From NCBI RefSeq assembly GCF_025502585.1, contig NZ_CP106679.1, positions 1,698,501-1,762,500 of the forward strand: a stretch of DNA of 64,000 nucleotides, read 5' to 3'. Positions within the stretch are counted from its first letter, which is position 1; every line of letters starts with the position of its first letter. The translations under genes and the position numbers were made by a program. Shown in pieces: positions 8,182-16,239 of this stretch. This stretch comes from Reichenbachiella agarivorans. Lineage in GTDB: Bacteria > Bacteroidota > Bacteroidia > Cytophagales > Cyclobacteriaceae. The notes beneath the pieces are model-generated. The model was not told where the DNA came from and made no database searches. It was given only the letters and a program-made list of their open reading frames with translations.

Positions 8182-9222
8182 TCAGTATTCCTTTGGGATG
8201 CTTATTTCGGTCAGCACGACATTGTCTTCTTCGTTGAAGATCCGCAGTGTTGCCTTGTTTTCATAAATCAGTTTCAATCTGTCCACCGTATTTTGTAAAC
8301 CAGTACCGTGTCCTTTTTCCAGTGTATTGGATGCATTGTAGTGTCCATTGTTGCGAATCTGCAAGATCATGTTCTCTCCCTCATAATACGTCTTCACAGC
8401 TACTTTTCCTCCATTTTTTAGTTTGGAAATCCCATGTTTGACACTGTTTTCTACGAGCGTTTGAATCATCATGGGCGGCACTTTGTTGGTCAAGGTTGCC
8501 ACATCCAAATCAAGAGCTACGGTTAGTCTTTCCTCAAATCTAATCGACTCCAATCCAAGATATGCCTTGACAGTTTCCATTTCCTCCTCCAGTGAGACCA
8601 ATCTCTTTTTTTCTACAATGAGTGTATTCCTAAAGATACTGGATAGTTGTGTAATCGCCATCTTGGATTTGAGGGGGTCTTCGTCCACGAGTGCCTTGAT
8701 GCTGTTGAGTGCGTTGAAGATGAAATGTGGGTTGAGCTGCGATCGCAGGTGTTGGAGTTCAGCTTCTTTGATCACGGCTTCATATTGCAGTGACTTGTTG
8801 TATTGTTCGAAAAACTGATAGGTAAAATAGACCAACGACCATAGGAAATAAATAGCCATTGGACCTAAAATCCCAAACAAAATATTGATGATCCGAAACT
8901 CTACGGACACCATCAAGATCCCCATGAGATAAGAGACCAACAGCAGCAAAAAATAATTAACCACAGACAACAGCAGGTTGCTGGCTATCACAACTGGAAT
9001 CAGTTTGGAAATACGAAATGACACCCACTTTCCTCGTTTGATCACGGCGCGTAGCAGATGAGTCGATAGCACGTAAAAAAGAATCTGTAGCAGGACGATC
9101 GAAAACTCCTTGCCATCAAATCGTCCACTCTGAAAAAAGTAGATCCCAAAATTGAGAAGTCCATAAATCGACCATCCCATAATCTGACACCACCAATAGA
9201 TACTCTGTTTTGTCATCGACAT
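8182..9222 (-). CDS. LytS/YehU-type sensor histidine kinase
   Basis: A 346-residue membrane kinase and cognate partner of the downstream LytTR regulator. Four membrane segments span about residues 12-30, 40-60, 72-100 and 110-137, with little periplasmic sequence, so the signal is probably sensed within or close to the membrane. The His_kinase domain carries the phospho-accepting H166 in the typical SQLNPHFIFNALNSI context. The ATP-binding domain follows, with an N-box (TLVENSVKHGI) and a glycine-rich GHGTGLQN loop. Start ATG at 9222; a second in-frame ATG two codons later is an alternative. The stimulus is unknown. Confidence 0.93.
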   Translation of the reverse strand: MSMTKQSIYWWCQIMGWSIYGLLNFGIYFFQSGRFDGKEFSIVLLQILFYVLSTHLLRAVIKRGKWVSFRISKLIPVVIASNLLLSVVNYFLLLLVSYLMGILMVSVEFRIINILFGILGPMAIYFLWSLVYFTYQFFEQYNKSLQYEAVIKEAELQHLRSQLNPHFIFNALNSIKALVDEDPLKSKMAITQLSSIFRNTLIVEKKRLVSLEEEMETVKAYLGLESIRFEERLTVALDLDVATLTNKVPPMMIQTLVENSVKHGISKLKNGGKVAVKTYYEGENMILQIRNNGHYNASNTLEKGHGTGLQNTVDRLKLIYENKATLRIFNEEDNVVLTEISIPKEY

Positions 9223-9322
9223 GTTGCCAAGGTAGTAGATTTACCAGAAAGGTAAAAGCTACAATAAGATGTGGTGATGGTTTTTATGATTAGCGGTGAC
9301 ATGCTTAGATTGAGTAAGGAAA

Positions 9323-9820
9323 TCAGCTCAAATGAATCTTTACACCTAAGACTTTCTCAAAAAACATGTGAATTCTAAAGGTCTGTTCTGCACCCAGTTT
9401 TTGTCCAAATTGAGATAGCAAGTAAAGCAAGGCTCCCACGATGACGAAACATGCTGCAACCCAAATTGCCCAAGGATAAGAACCGAGCATCAACTGAGAA
9501 TAACCGTATATCAGCGCAAAGAGACCTAAAATCCCTGCCGAAGCATAGCTAAATGTGAAAATGGCCCAAATAGATGGACTAGGTCCATAATAACCCCGGA
9601 CTACCGTTTTGTCCAACTCTTCGTCCAAATTCAAATTGAGTTGGGGAGACCAAAAATGTTGTTCTGCCGCAGGAATCCTGATCACCAAGGTATGATGTGC
9701 AAACACAATTTGACAGGGGCATTCAGCAGACTCCTTCTCTGTTTTGAACAGTGTCTTGATTTCCTCAACGCTGTATGCAGAATCTATCTTGAATCGGGGT
9801 CTGACACGGATGCTGGTCAT
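9323..9820 (-). CDS. Hypothetical membrane protein paired with a rhomboid-like protein
   Basis: A 165-residue protein. Residues 1-85 are soluble and rich in charged and beta-forming residues, with a CPC pair near residue 39. Two transmembrane helices follow (about 86-106 and 115-137), then a short amphipathic C-terminus. I do not recognise the family. Its start overlaps the stop of the upstream rhomboid-like gene by 4 bases (ATGA), so the two are translationally coupled and probably act together. One guess is that this is a regulator or substrate of the rhomboid; there is no direct evidence for that. Confidence 0.75.
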   Translation of the reverse strand: MTSIRVRPRFKIDSAYSVEEIKTLFKTEKESAECPCQIVFAHHTLVIRIPAAEQHFWSPQLNLNLDEELDKTVVRGYYGPSPSIWAIFTFSYASAGILGLFALIYGYSQLMLGSYPWAIWVAACFVIVGALLYLLSQFGQKLGAEQTFRIHMFFEKVLGVKIHLS

Positions 9821-10569
9821 TGGACAGGAAGTAGGTCCTTGGGTCTGGATAAATACCTATCTCCTATCCATGTGTAGACCCAACCAAAGGTGGCGCAAGA
9901 GATGTGAATGAAAGAGATATGACCATTGTTGCCCAAAACTGTCAAATTGAAGATTTCGAAGGCAAAAACGAGCGACCATAAGAACCACTTCTTGCTGCTG
10001 TAGTAAGAGAGTGCCCCGATGATGGCAAATATACCAACAGAGCCTCCCATCCAGCTACGTGCAAATCCATAGCTTACAAAATGATGGTCTGGCCAATAGA
10101 GTAGCAAGGTATTGAACAACGAACCTGTGAATAGACCTATGAAGACATAAGAAGCAAAGTAAATCTTGATCGTACTCTTGGTACCATGCTGCTCTTCGTA
10201 GGATTGTACTGGGAAGAAAAATCCAAAAATCGTCACAAACAAAATGTGTACAAAATCATTGTGAAACCACGCCGTGGTAAAACAAGTCATCATAAAGTGC
10301 CCAAAATCAGATTTGAATTGTCCCATCCACATGGTCATGCTACACATGAATTGGATTTCCCATGGGCCATCACAGTTTTTACGTGAAGCAAATCCAAAAA
10401 ATGCGAGAAGAATCCATACGATAGCAAGGTACGACAGGGTGAATTTTCTTGACCACAACCACTCTCTGAATGAGGTCATGTTTTCACCATACTTGTTGGT
10501 CCATGGCCACTGATAGGGCACCCAACGTTTGTCATATTTCGTCTCCTTCATCTCTACTTTATCCACCAT
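9817..10569 (-). CDS. Divergent rhomboid-family membrane protein
   Basis: A 250-residue inner-membrane protein with six predicted helices in the rhomboid arrangement. Helix 2 has the family pattern WFHNDFVHILFVTIFGFF (H103, H108). Helix 4 carries MGGSVGIFAIIGA, which aligns S177 with the catalytic serine of the usual GxSG, although the glycine after the serine is valine here. Helix 6 has the candidate catalytic H222 in FIHISCATFGW. Both dyad residues are thus present, but the oxyanion-side glycine is changed, so protease activity is uncertain. The soluble N-terminus of about 40 residues is rich in Trp, Tyr and Lys. It follows uvrA after 37 bases and overlaps the next gene by 4 bases. Confidence 0.75.
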   Translation of the reverse strand: MVDKVEMKETKYDKRWVPYQWPWTNKYGENMTSFREWLWSRKFTLSYLAIVWILLAFFGFASRKNCDGPWEIQFMCSMTMWMGQFKSDFGHFMMTCFTTAWFHNDFVHILFVTIFGFFFPVQSYEEQHGTKSTIKIYFASYVFIGLFTGSLFNTLLLYWPDHHFVSYGFARSWMGGSVGIFAIIGALSYYSSKKWFLWSLVFAFEIFNLTVLGNNGHISFIHISCATFGWVYTWIGDRYLSRPKDLLPVQ

Positions 10570-10606
10570 TCCCTGTTCTAGTTGAGATGCAAAACAAGTT
10601 AATTTG

Positions 10607-13474
10607 TTAAGAATTGGACAACTCAGTAGCCAAATATTTGGCTGTGTAACAATTATTTAACGCAACGACCTCTTCTGGTGTCCCTTCTCCGACTATCATA
10701 CCGCCGCCTACACCGCCTTCTGGCCCGAGATCAACGATATGGTCAGCTACTTTGATCACGTCGAGGTTGTGTTCGATGATCATGACCGTGTTGCCTTTCT
10801 CCACTAGGATATTCAATACCTCCAATAGCAACTTGATGTCTTGAAAGTGGAGTCCCGTCGTGGGTTCGTCCAGTACGTAAAAGGTCTTGCCAGTGTCTTT
10901 TTTAGAAAGCTCAGTTGCCAATTTCACTCGCTGTGCTTCTCCTCCTGACAGAGTGGTAGCATGCTGACCTAGCGTGACATAGCCTAGTCCCACATCACTC
11001 AAGGTCTGGATTTTACGAACAATTTTGGGTTGGAACTCAAAAAACTCGACTGCCTGCTCGACAGTCATATCTAACACATCGGCTATTGACTTGCCTTTGA
11101 AGCGTACCTCAAGTGTCTCTCGGTTGTACCTTTTGCCTTTACAAGTTTCGCAAGGGACGTGTACGTCTGGCAAGAAATCCATTTCGACGAGTTTCATCCC
11201 AGCCCCTTCACAGTTTTCGCATCTACCTCCCTTGACATTGAATGAAAATCTACCAGGTTTGTAGCCTCTGATTTTCGCCTCAGGCAACTGGGTGAATAAA
11301 CTCCTGATATCTGAAAAAACACCTGTATATGTCGCTGGATTGGATCGTGGTGTTCGGCCTATAGGTGACTGATCCACCTCTATGATTTTGTCCACGTGAT
11401 CGACTCCTTCGATTGACTCAAAGGCCAAGGGTTCTTTCTTGGATCGGTAAAATTTCTTGTTGAGGATGGGGACGAAAGTCTCATGGATCAAGGAAGACTT
11501 ACCACTACCTGACACCCCTGTCACCGCAATCATTTTGCCCAAAGGCAACTTCAAGGTCACATTTTTGAGGTTGTGTCCAGTAGCTCCAGTAAGTTTGATT
11601 TCTAGGCCATTGCCTGCACGCCTGACCTTGGGGACTTCAATTTTCAATTTCCCATTGAGGTAGCCTGCCGTACTGGTGTTGTTTTTGAGGAACTCTGCTG
11701 GTGTACCCTGTGCTACGACCTGACCACCATGACGACCAGCACCTGGACCAATGTCGATGATGTAGTCCGAGTCCAGCATCATGTCCTTGTCATGCTCCAC
11801 GACGATGACGGTGTTGCCTAGGTCGCGTAGGTCTTGCAGCGCCTTGATCAGTTTCACATTGTCCCGCTGATGCAACCCAATGCTGGGCTCATCCAAAATG
11901 TACAACACACCGACCAACTGCGTACCAATCTGAGTCGCCAAACGGATGCGTTGTGCTTCTCCACCAGACAGTGTTCTCAACGGACGATTCAGCTCTAGAT
12001 AATTTAAGCCTACGTCCAGCAAGAAGCCCAAACGTTTTCTGATTTCCTTCAGAATCTCTGCTGCGATCAGGTTTTGGCGTTCATTCAATCTTTCTTCTAC
12101 ATCCACAAACCACTCGGTCAGTTCCTCTATATTCATGGATGCCAACTCAGCAATGTTCTTCTCTGCGATTTTGAAATGCAAAGACTCTTTTTTCAGTCTC
12201 TGTCCTTCGCAGCTAGGACAGGTGCTGCTGGAGGTAAAATCTTTGATCCATTTTTGGATTTTATCTGTACCTGTTTCTTGTTGCTTTTCGAGGAAGTGAA
12301 CAATGCCCTCAAATTTTGTATTCCAGTCTGTACCAGGATATTTTTTGGAACTAACAGCCACAGGCTCATCTGCACCATACAATAAGACATCCAGCACTTC
12401 CCTTTTCATGTCTTTGATTGGGGTGGTCAATTTGTATTTGTACTGTTTGAGTATCGCTTCTATTTTTTTGAAAATCCAGATATCTCTGAAGTCTCCCAAG
12501 GGAGCAAATCCTCCGCGGCTGATGCTCAATTCTGGGTCTGGAATGATGTTAATCTCTTCTATCTTATCAATTTGTCCCAATCCGTTGCATTCTGGACATG
12601 CGCCATAGGGGGAATTGAAAGAGAACATGTTGGGGGCAGGGTCGTCGTAGGCCAATCCTGATTTGGCATCCATGAGATGCTTGGAAAAATGGTGTTCCTT
12701 GCCTGATTCATCTAGCACCATGATGATGCCCTTGCCATGATGAATGGATGATTTGATTGAGGCATTGATGCGTGCACGATCCTTGTCGCCGACCTTGATG
12801 CGATCGATGACAATCTCAATATCGTGCGTTTTGTAGCGATCCACTTGCATCTTGGGTGTCAAATCCGTGATCTCACCATTGATTCTGACTTTGGTGAACC
12901 CCATCTTGGCGATTTGCACAAATAGTTCTCTGTAGTGTCCCTTTCGACCTTTGACTACTGGAGCAAGCAAGGTAATTTTTTGACCATCGAAATAGGAAAG
13001 CACATGATGAAGAATCTGTTCTTCGGTTTGTTTCTCCATTTTCTCACCAGTGACGTAAGAGTAGGCAATGCCTGCTCTGGCATACAGCAAGCGCAGAAAA
13101 TCGTACACTTCAGTCACAGTACCAACAGTCGAGCGAGGATTTTTGGAGGTAGTTTTTTGTTCGATAGAGATCACAGGTGACAGACCGTTGATTTTGTCTA
13201 CATCTGGGCGCTCCATGTCGCCCATAAAGCTCCGCGCATAGGCAGAAAAGCTCTCCATGTACCGGCGCTGACCCTCGGCATAGATTGTGTCAAAGGCCAA
13301 TGAAGACTTGCCACTACCGCTGATTCCCGTGATCACGACCAATTGCTCGCGCTTGAAGCGAACATCTATATTTTTGAGATTGTGCTCTCTCGCTCCGAAG
13401 ACCTCTAGGTAATCACTGTGCTCGGGCACCCATGAATTGTTGTCTTCTTGCGTTTTGTTTTCTTTTACCTGCAT
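10607..13474 (-). CDS. uvrA: Excinuclease ABC subunit A
   Basis: A 955-residue damage-recognition ATPase of nucleotide excision repair; it loads UvrB, after which UvrC (encoded at 45-47 kb) cuts. Two ABC modules are seen. Walker A motifs are GISGSGKSS near the N-terminus and GVSGSGKSS at about residue 650. Signature motifs are LSGGEAQRIRLATQIG and LSGGEAQRVKLATELS. Zinc-binding CxxC pairs occur in CPECNGLG and CPSCEGQR in the first half, and in CENCEGAG and CETCKGKR in the second. Length is normal. It starts 2 bases after the lytic transglycosylase stop codon, so it is within an operon rather than behind its own promoter. Confidence 0.98.
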   Translation of the reverse strand: MQVKENKTQEDNNSWVPEHSDYLEVFGAREHNLKNIDVRFKREQLVVITGISGSGKSSLAFDTIYAEGQRRYMESFSAYARSFMGDMERPDVDKINGLSPVISIEQKTTSKNPRSTVGTVTEVYDFLRLLYARAGIAYSYVTGEKMEKQTEEQILHHVLSYFDGQKITLLAPVVKGRKGHYRELFVQIAKMGFTKVRINGEITDLTPKMQVDRYKTHDIEIVIDRIKVGDKDRARINASIKSSIHHGKGIIMVLDESGKEHHFSKHLMDAKSGLAYDDPAPNMFSFNSPYGACPECNGLGQIDKIEEINIIPDPELSISRGGFAPLGDFRDIWIFKKIEAILKQYKYKLTTPIKDMKREVLDVLLYGADEPVAVSSKKYPGTDWNTKFEGIVHFLEKQQETGTDKIQKWIKDFTSSSTCPSCEGQRLKKESLHFKIAEKNIAELASMNIEELTEWFVDVEERLNERQNLIAAEILKEIRKRLGFLLDVGLNYLELNRPLRTLSGGEAQRIRLATQIGTQLVGVLYILDEPSIGLHQRDNVKLIKALQDLRDLGNTVIVVEHDKDMMLDSDYIIDIGPGAGRHGGQVVAQGTPAEFLKNNTSTAGYLNGKLKIEVPKVRRAGNGLEIKLTGATGHNLKNVTLKLPLGKMIAVTGVSGSGKSSLIHETFVPILNKKFYRSKKEPLAFESIEGVDHVDKIIEVDQSPIGRTPRSNPATYTGVFSDIRSLFTQLPEAKIRGYKPGRFSFNVKGGRCENCEGAGMKLVEMDFLPDVHVPCETCKGKRYNRETLEVRFKGKSIADVLDMTVEQAVEFFEFQPKIVRKIQTLSDVGLGYVTLGQHATTLSGGEAQRVKLATELSKKDTGKTFYVLDEPTTGLHFQDIKLLLEVLNILVEKGNTVMIIEHNLDVIKVADHIVDLGPEGGVGGGMIVGEGTPEEVVALNNCYTAKYLATELSNS

Positions 13475-13476
13475 AA

Positions 13477-14412
13477 CTATTCTGCGCTTGATACCAGTAC
13501 GGTAAATTTCTGCCCTTTTTTGACTGTCATCTTATAATCCCTGATCCATGGATTGAGTTGCTTGAGTTCGTAAAAAGTCATCTCATGACTCTCTGCAAAA
13601 TCATTCCAATCCTCTATATCCTCCTCTACCGACACGGGTCTTGATGCGGGCATTTGATACAAATCTGTGCTGTCCACCGCAAAACTATAGTCTGCGGGGT
13701 TCTCCAAGAGATTTTTGATCGCGATGATTCTAAAAACGTAGCGAGACGGCTCTTCGCTGACAATCATATCGTAGTAGCTTTTGGCTCTTTGGTTTTTTGC
13801 TACTTGTGATACGCCCCTCATTCCCATGTTATAAGAAGCAGCTGCCATGGTCCAATTCCCGAATTTTTGATGGGCCTTTTTAAAGTACTTGGCGGCTGCC
13901 ACAGTGGATTTGATAGGGTCATAGCGCTGGTCTACTTGGTGGTTGACGATCAGACCAAAATCTTTGGCTGTCCCGCTGAGAAACTGCCAGAAACCTACAG
14001 CATTGGCAGGGGAAATGGCGTTTTGAAGTCCGCTCTCTGCTACTGCCAGATATTTGAAATCTGCAGGGACACCGTTGGCCCGAAGGGTCGAATCTATCAC
14101 AGGCAGCCACTTGTTGGCTCGCTTGATGAGGATGATGGCGTTGGAGTGCCAAAAGGCGTTGACCTGAATCTCTCTGTCTAGGCGCTCTTTGACGTCTGGT
14201 CGACCCATAGGGACTTCTTCTCCCGCAAAACTGATTTGCTCTGGGAGTGAATATCCAGAAATGACGGCATTGTTGAGGCGTGGAGTCACAGGTTCTAGAG
14301 GCAAAAGTGCTTCTGTCTGCAATTCTTTTTGTGCTGGCTCAGGCTTGATGAAGTAAATCAATACCCCACCCAGCACCAGACCCAACAACAAATACCGAAT
14401 TTCTTTGAGCAT
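13477..14412 (-). CDS. Lytic transglycosylase with SLT domain
   Basis: A 311-residue MltD/SLT-like peptidoglycan lyase. An N-terminal membrane anchor (about 6-22) is followed by a linker and an SLT domain at about 85-240. The catalytic glutamate is E126 in YLAVAESGL, followed by the family motifs AVGFWQFLSGTA and AAASYNMG. The C-terminal 50 residues (LKQLNPWIRDYKMTVKKGQKFTVLV) resemble a single LysM-like peptidoglycan-binding module. It probably acts in the periplasm on glycan strands during wall remodelling. The gene lies 3 bases from the upstream LOG gene and 2 bases from uvrA. Confidence 0.9.
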   Translation of the reverse strand: MLKEIRYLLLGLVLGGVLIYFIKPEPAQKELQTEALLPLEPVTPRLNNAVISGYSLPEQISFAGEEVPMGRPDVKERLDREIQVNAFWHSNAIILIKRANKWLPVIDSTLRANGVPADFKYLAVAESGLQNAISPANAVGFWQFLSGTAKDFGLIVNHQVDQRYDPIKSTVAAAKYFKKAHQKFGNWTMAAASYNMGMRGVSQVAKNQRAKSYYDMIVSEEPSRYVFRIIAIKNLLENPADYSFAVDSTDLYQMPASRPVSVEEDIEDWNDFAESHEMTFYELKQLNPWIRDYKMTVKKGQKFTVLVSSAE

Positions 14413-14415
14413 ACT

Positions 14416-15156
14416 TTAGATCAGAAAATTTGGTGAAAGATTGTAGTTGTTGTAGAACTCGTCGATCACAGCCACTGCATCGGATGCCGTGTCTACGATG
14501 TGAAATAGATCCAAATCTTTGGGACTGGCATTGCCATTTTTTTCTATGATGACGTTTTTGATCCAATCGATCAGTCCCGACCAAAACTCTGTACCGACTA
14601 AGATGATTGGGAATTTCCCGATTTTTTCTGTCTGAATCAAGGTCATTGCTTCAAACAACTCATCCAGTGTACCAAAGCCACCTGGCATGACGATGAAGCC
14701 TTGTGAATACCTCACGAACATGACTTTGCGGACAAAGAAGTAGTCAAAGTTGATGAATTTGTCTTGATCAATGTAGATGTTGCCATTTTGCTCAAAGGGT
14801 AGTTCTATGTTCAAACCGACAGATTTTCCAGACTCACTGTGTGCGCCTTTGTTGCCAGCTTCCATGATGCCAGGTCCCCCACCTGTGATCACGCCATAGC
14901 CATGTCGGACTAGTTTGGCGCCAATCTCTTCGGCCATGTGATAGTAGGGGTGGTCAGGCTTGGTTCTTGCCGATCCAAAGATGGATACGCAAGGACCTAT
15001 TTTAGCTAGTTTTTCAAAGCCTTCGACCATTTCGGCCATCACTTTGAATATGACCCACGAATCAATGCTTTTGATTTCGTTCCAATCCTTTTTTTTGAAG
15101 GCCTGTCTGATTTTTTTTTCGGTTTCTCCGTTGATAGAGTTTTCTCCCATTCCCAT
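14416..15156 (-). CDS. LOG-family nucleotide phosphoribohydrolase (TIGR00730-like)
   Basis: A 246-residue cytoplasmic Rossmann-fold enzyme. It carries the two hallmark motifs of the LOG family: GGGPGIMEA (residues 92-100) and PGGFGTLDE (158-166). Characterised members cleave cytokinin riboside or other nucleoside 5'-monophosphates to the base and ribose 5-phosphate. The bacterial substrate here is uncertain, and AMP or other nucleotides are possible. It is the first gene of the LOG-transglycosylase-uvrA run. The start is MGMGENS at 15156, preceded by an AAGGA-like sequence. Confidence 0.9.
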   Translation of the reverse strand: MGMGENSINGETEKKIRQAFKKKDWNEIKSIDSWVIFKVMAEMVEGFEKLAKIGPCVSIFGSARTKPDHPYYHMAEEIGAKLVRHGYGVITGGGPGIMEAGNKGAHSESGKSVGLNIELPFEQNGNIYIDQDKFINFDYFFVRKVMFVRYSQGFIVMPGGFGTLDELFEAMTLIQTEKIGKFPIILVGTEFWSGLIDWIKNVIIEKNGNASPKDLDLFHIVDTASDAVAVIDEFYNNYNLSPNFLI

Positions 15157-15197
15157 TTCCTTATGCTATTTTGATGAATCTTTTTTCGCAAGGAGCG

Positions 15198-15205
15198 CAA
15201 ATTTA
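15198..15205 (-). promoter_or_regulatory. Candidate -7 element for the LOG-slt-uvrA operon
   Basis: On the minus strand this reads TAAATTTG, a full match to TAnnTTTG, about 41 bases before the LOG start codon. No convincing TTTG -33 element is found at 18-21 bp spacing, so only the -7 part is supported. Confidence 0.35.
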
Positions 15206-15224
15206 CACATTATCGACTTCAAGC

Positions 15225-16139
15225 TCAGTCTGAAGTGAGAATATCCTTGATGGCGTCCTCTGCGCTAGTGAATTTAAATTTGAAGCCACTGTCGATGACT
15301 TTTTGATTGGATATATGGTGACCTTCCAATACGATCTCAGCCATCTCTCCTAACAATATTTTGAGTACAAACTCAGGCACATTGGGCATCCAAAGAGGTC
15401 TGCGTAGTGCACTGGCGATCAATTGTGTCAACCGAAGATTGGTGACGGGATCATTGCCCACGGCATTGTACGCCCCTACGGTCGCCTTGTTGTGCATGAA
15501 ATATTCGATCATGGCCGCCAAATCATCTACATGTATCCAGTTGCAAATCTGATTGCCACTACCGAGTGCCGCACCGACACACCATTTGATTGGTTGTGCG
15601 ATTTTATCCAATGCACCTCCTCTGGAGGAAAGTACCAAGCCAATGCGTGGTTTGACCACTCTGATGCCTAAATCCGCAATTTTGTCTGCCTCTTTTTCCC
15701 AGTCAATGGTTACTTCGGCCAAAAAGTCTTTTCCTTCTGCATCGTCTTCTTTTGACCAATGAGAAAAGGGTTCATAGCCATAATAGCCAATAGCAGAGGC
15801 ACAAATAAATGTTGCAGGTTTTTGTTTGCGCTTGGACAGAACTTCATAAAAGAGTCTTGTCGAGTCAATTCTGCTGTCATAGATTTCCTTCTTCCTTTTT
15901 TCTGTCCACTTGTGTTCGGCGACACCTGCACCTGCTAGATGAATGATCACTTCTACGCCATCCAACGCTCCCTCTTCGATGTAGCCAGACCGAATGTCCC
16001 ATTCGAAAACTTCGGCGGTCAAATGCTTAAAATGATTGCGGCTTAGCAGTCTGACAGTGTGACCTTTAGCAATTAACAATGCCGTTAGATGAGATGCTAC
16101 CAAACCATTACCCCCTGTTATGAGTACTGTCATATGCAA
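15225..16139 (-). CDS. TIGR01777-family NAD(P)-dependent epimerase (YfcH/SDR39U1-like)
   Basis: A 304-residue atypical short-chain dehydrogenase. The N-terminus carries the nucleotide-binding motif TGGNGLVASHL (residues 8-18), followed by VIHLAGAGVAEHKW. The latter is the typical form of this subfamily, whose members lack a firmly established substrate. The C-terminal domain begins near the GAYNAVGNDPVTN segment and has the expected length. Probably cytoplasmic. It is separated from the LOG gene by 68 bases with a possible promoter between, and seems to be transcribed on its own. The start may be M1 or M3. Confidence 0.9.
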   Translation of the reverse strand: MHMTVLITGGNGLVASHLTALLIAKGHTVRLLSRNHFKHLTAEVFEWDIRSGYIEEGALDGVEVIIHLAGAGVAEHKWTEKRKKEIYDSRIDSTRLFYEVLSKRKQKPATFICASAIGYYGYEPFSHWSKEDDAEGKDFLAEVTIDWEKEADKIADLGIRVVKPRIGLVLSSRGGALDKIAQPIKWCVGAALGSGNQICNWIHVDDLAAMIEYFMHNKATVGAYNAVGNDPVTNLRLTQLIASALRRPLWMPNVPEFVLKILLGEMAEIVLEGHHISNQKVIDSGFKFKFTSAEDAIKDILTSD

Positions 16140-16239
16140 ATGTGTTTTTATTGACTTAATTCAATATTAAATCTTTAACGAGATACATTATTAAAGTTAT
16201 TCACTATTTTAGGAATTAGTCTAAATCAAAATTTAGTTA

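Noticed and set aside
16205..16239. DtxR-like box ahead of the antiporter (TTTAG...CTAAA)
   Set aside because: Symmetry is poor (about 5 of 9 pairs) and spacing differs from the feoA palindrome.
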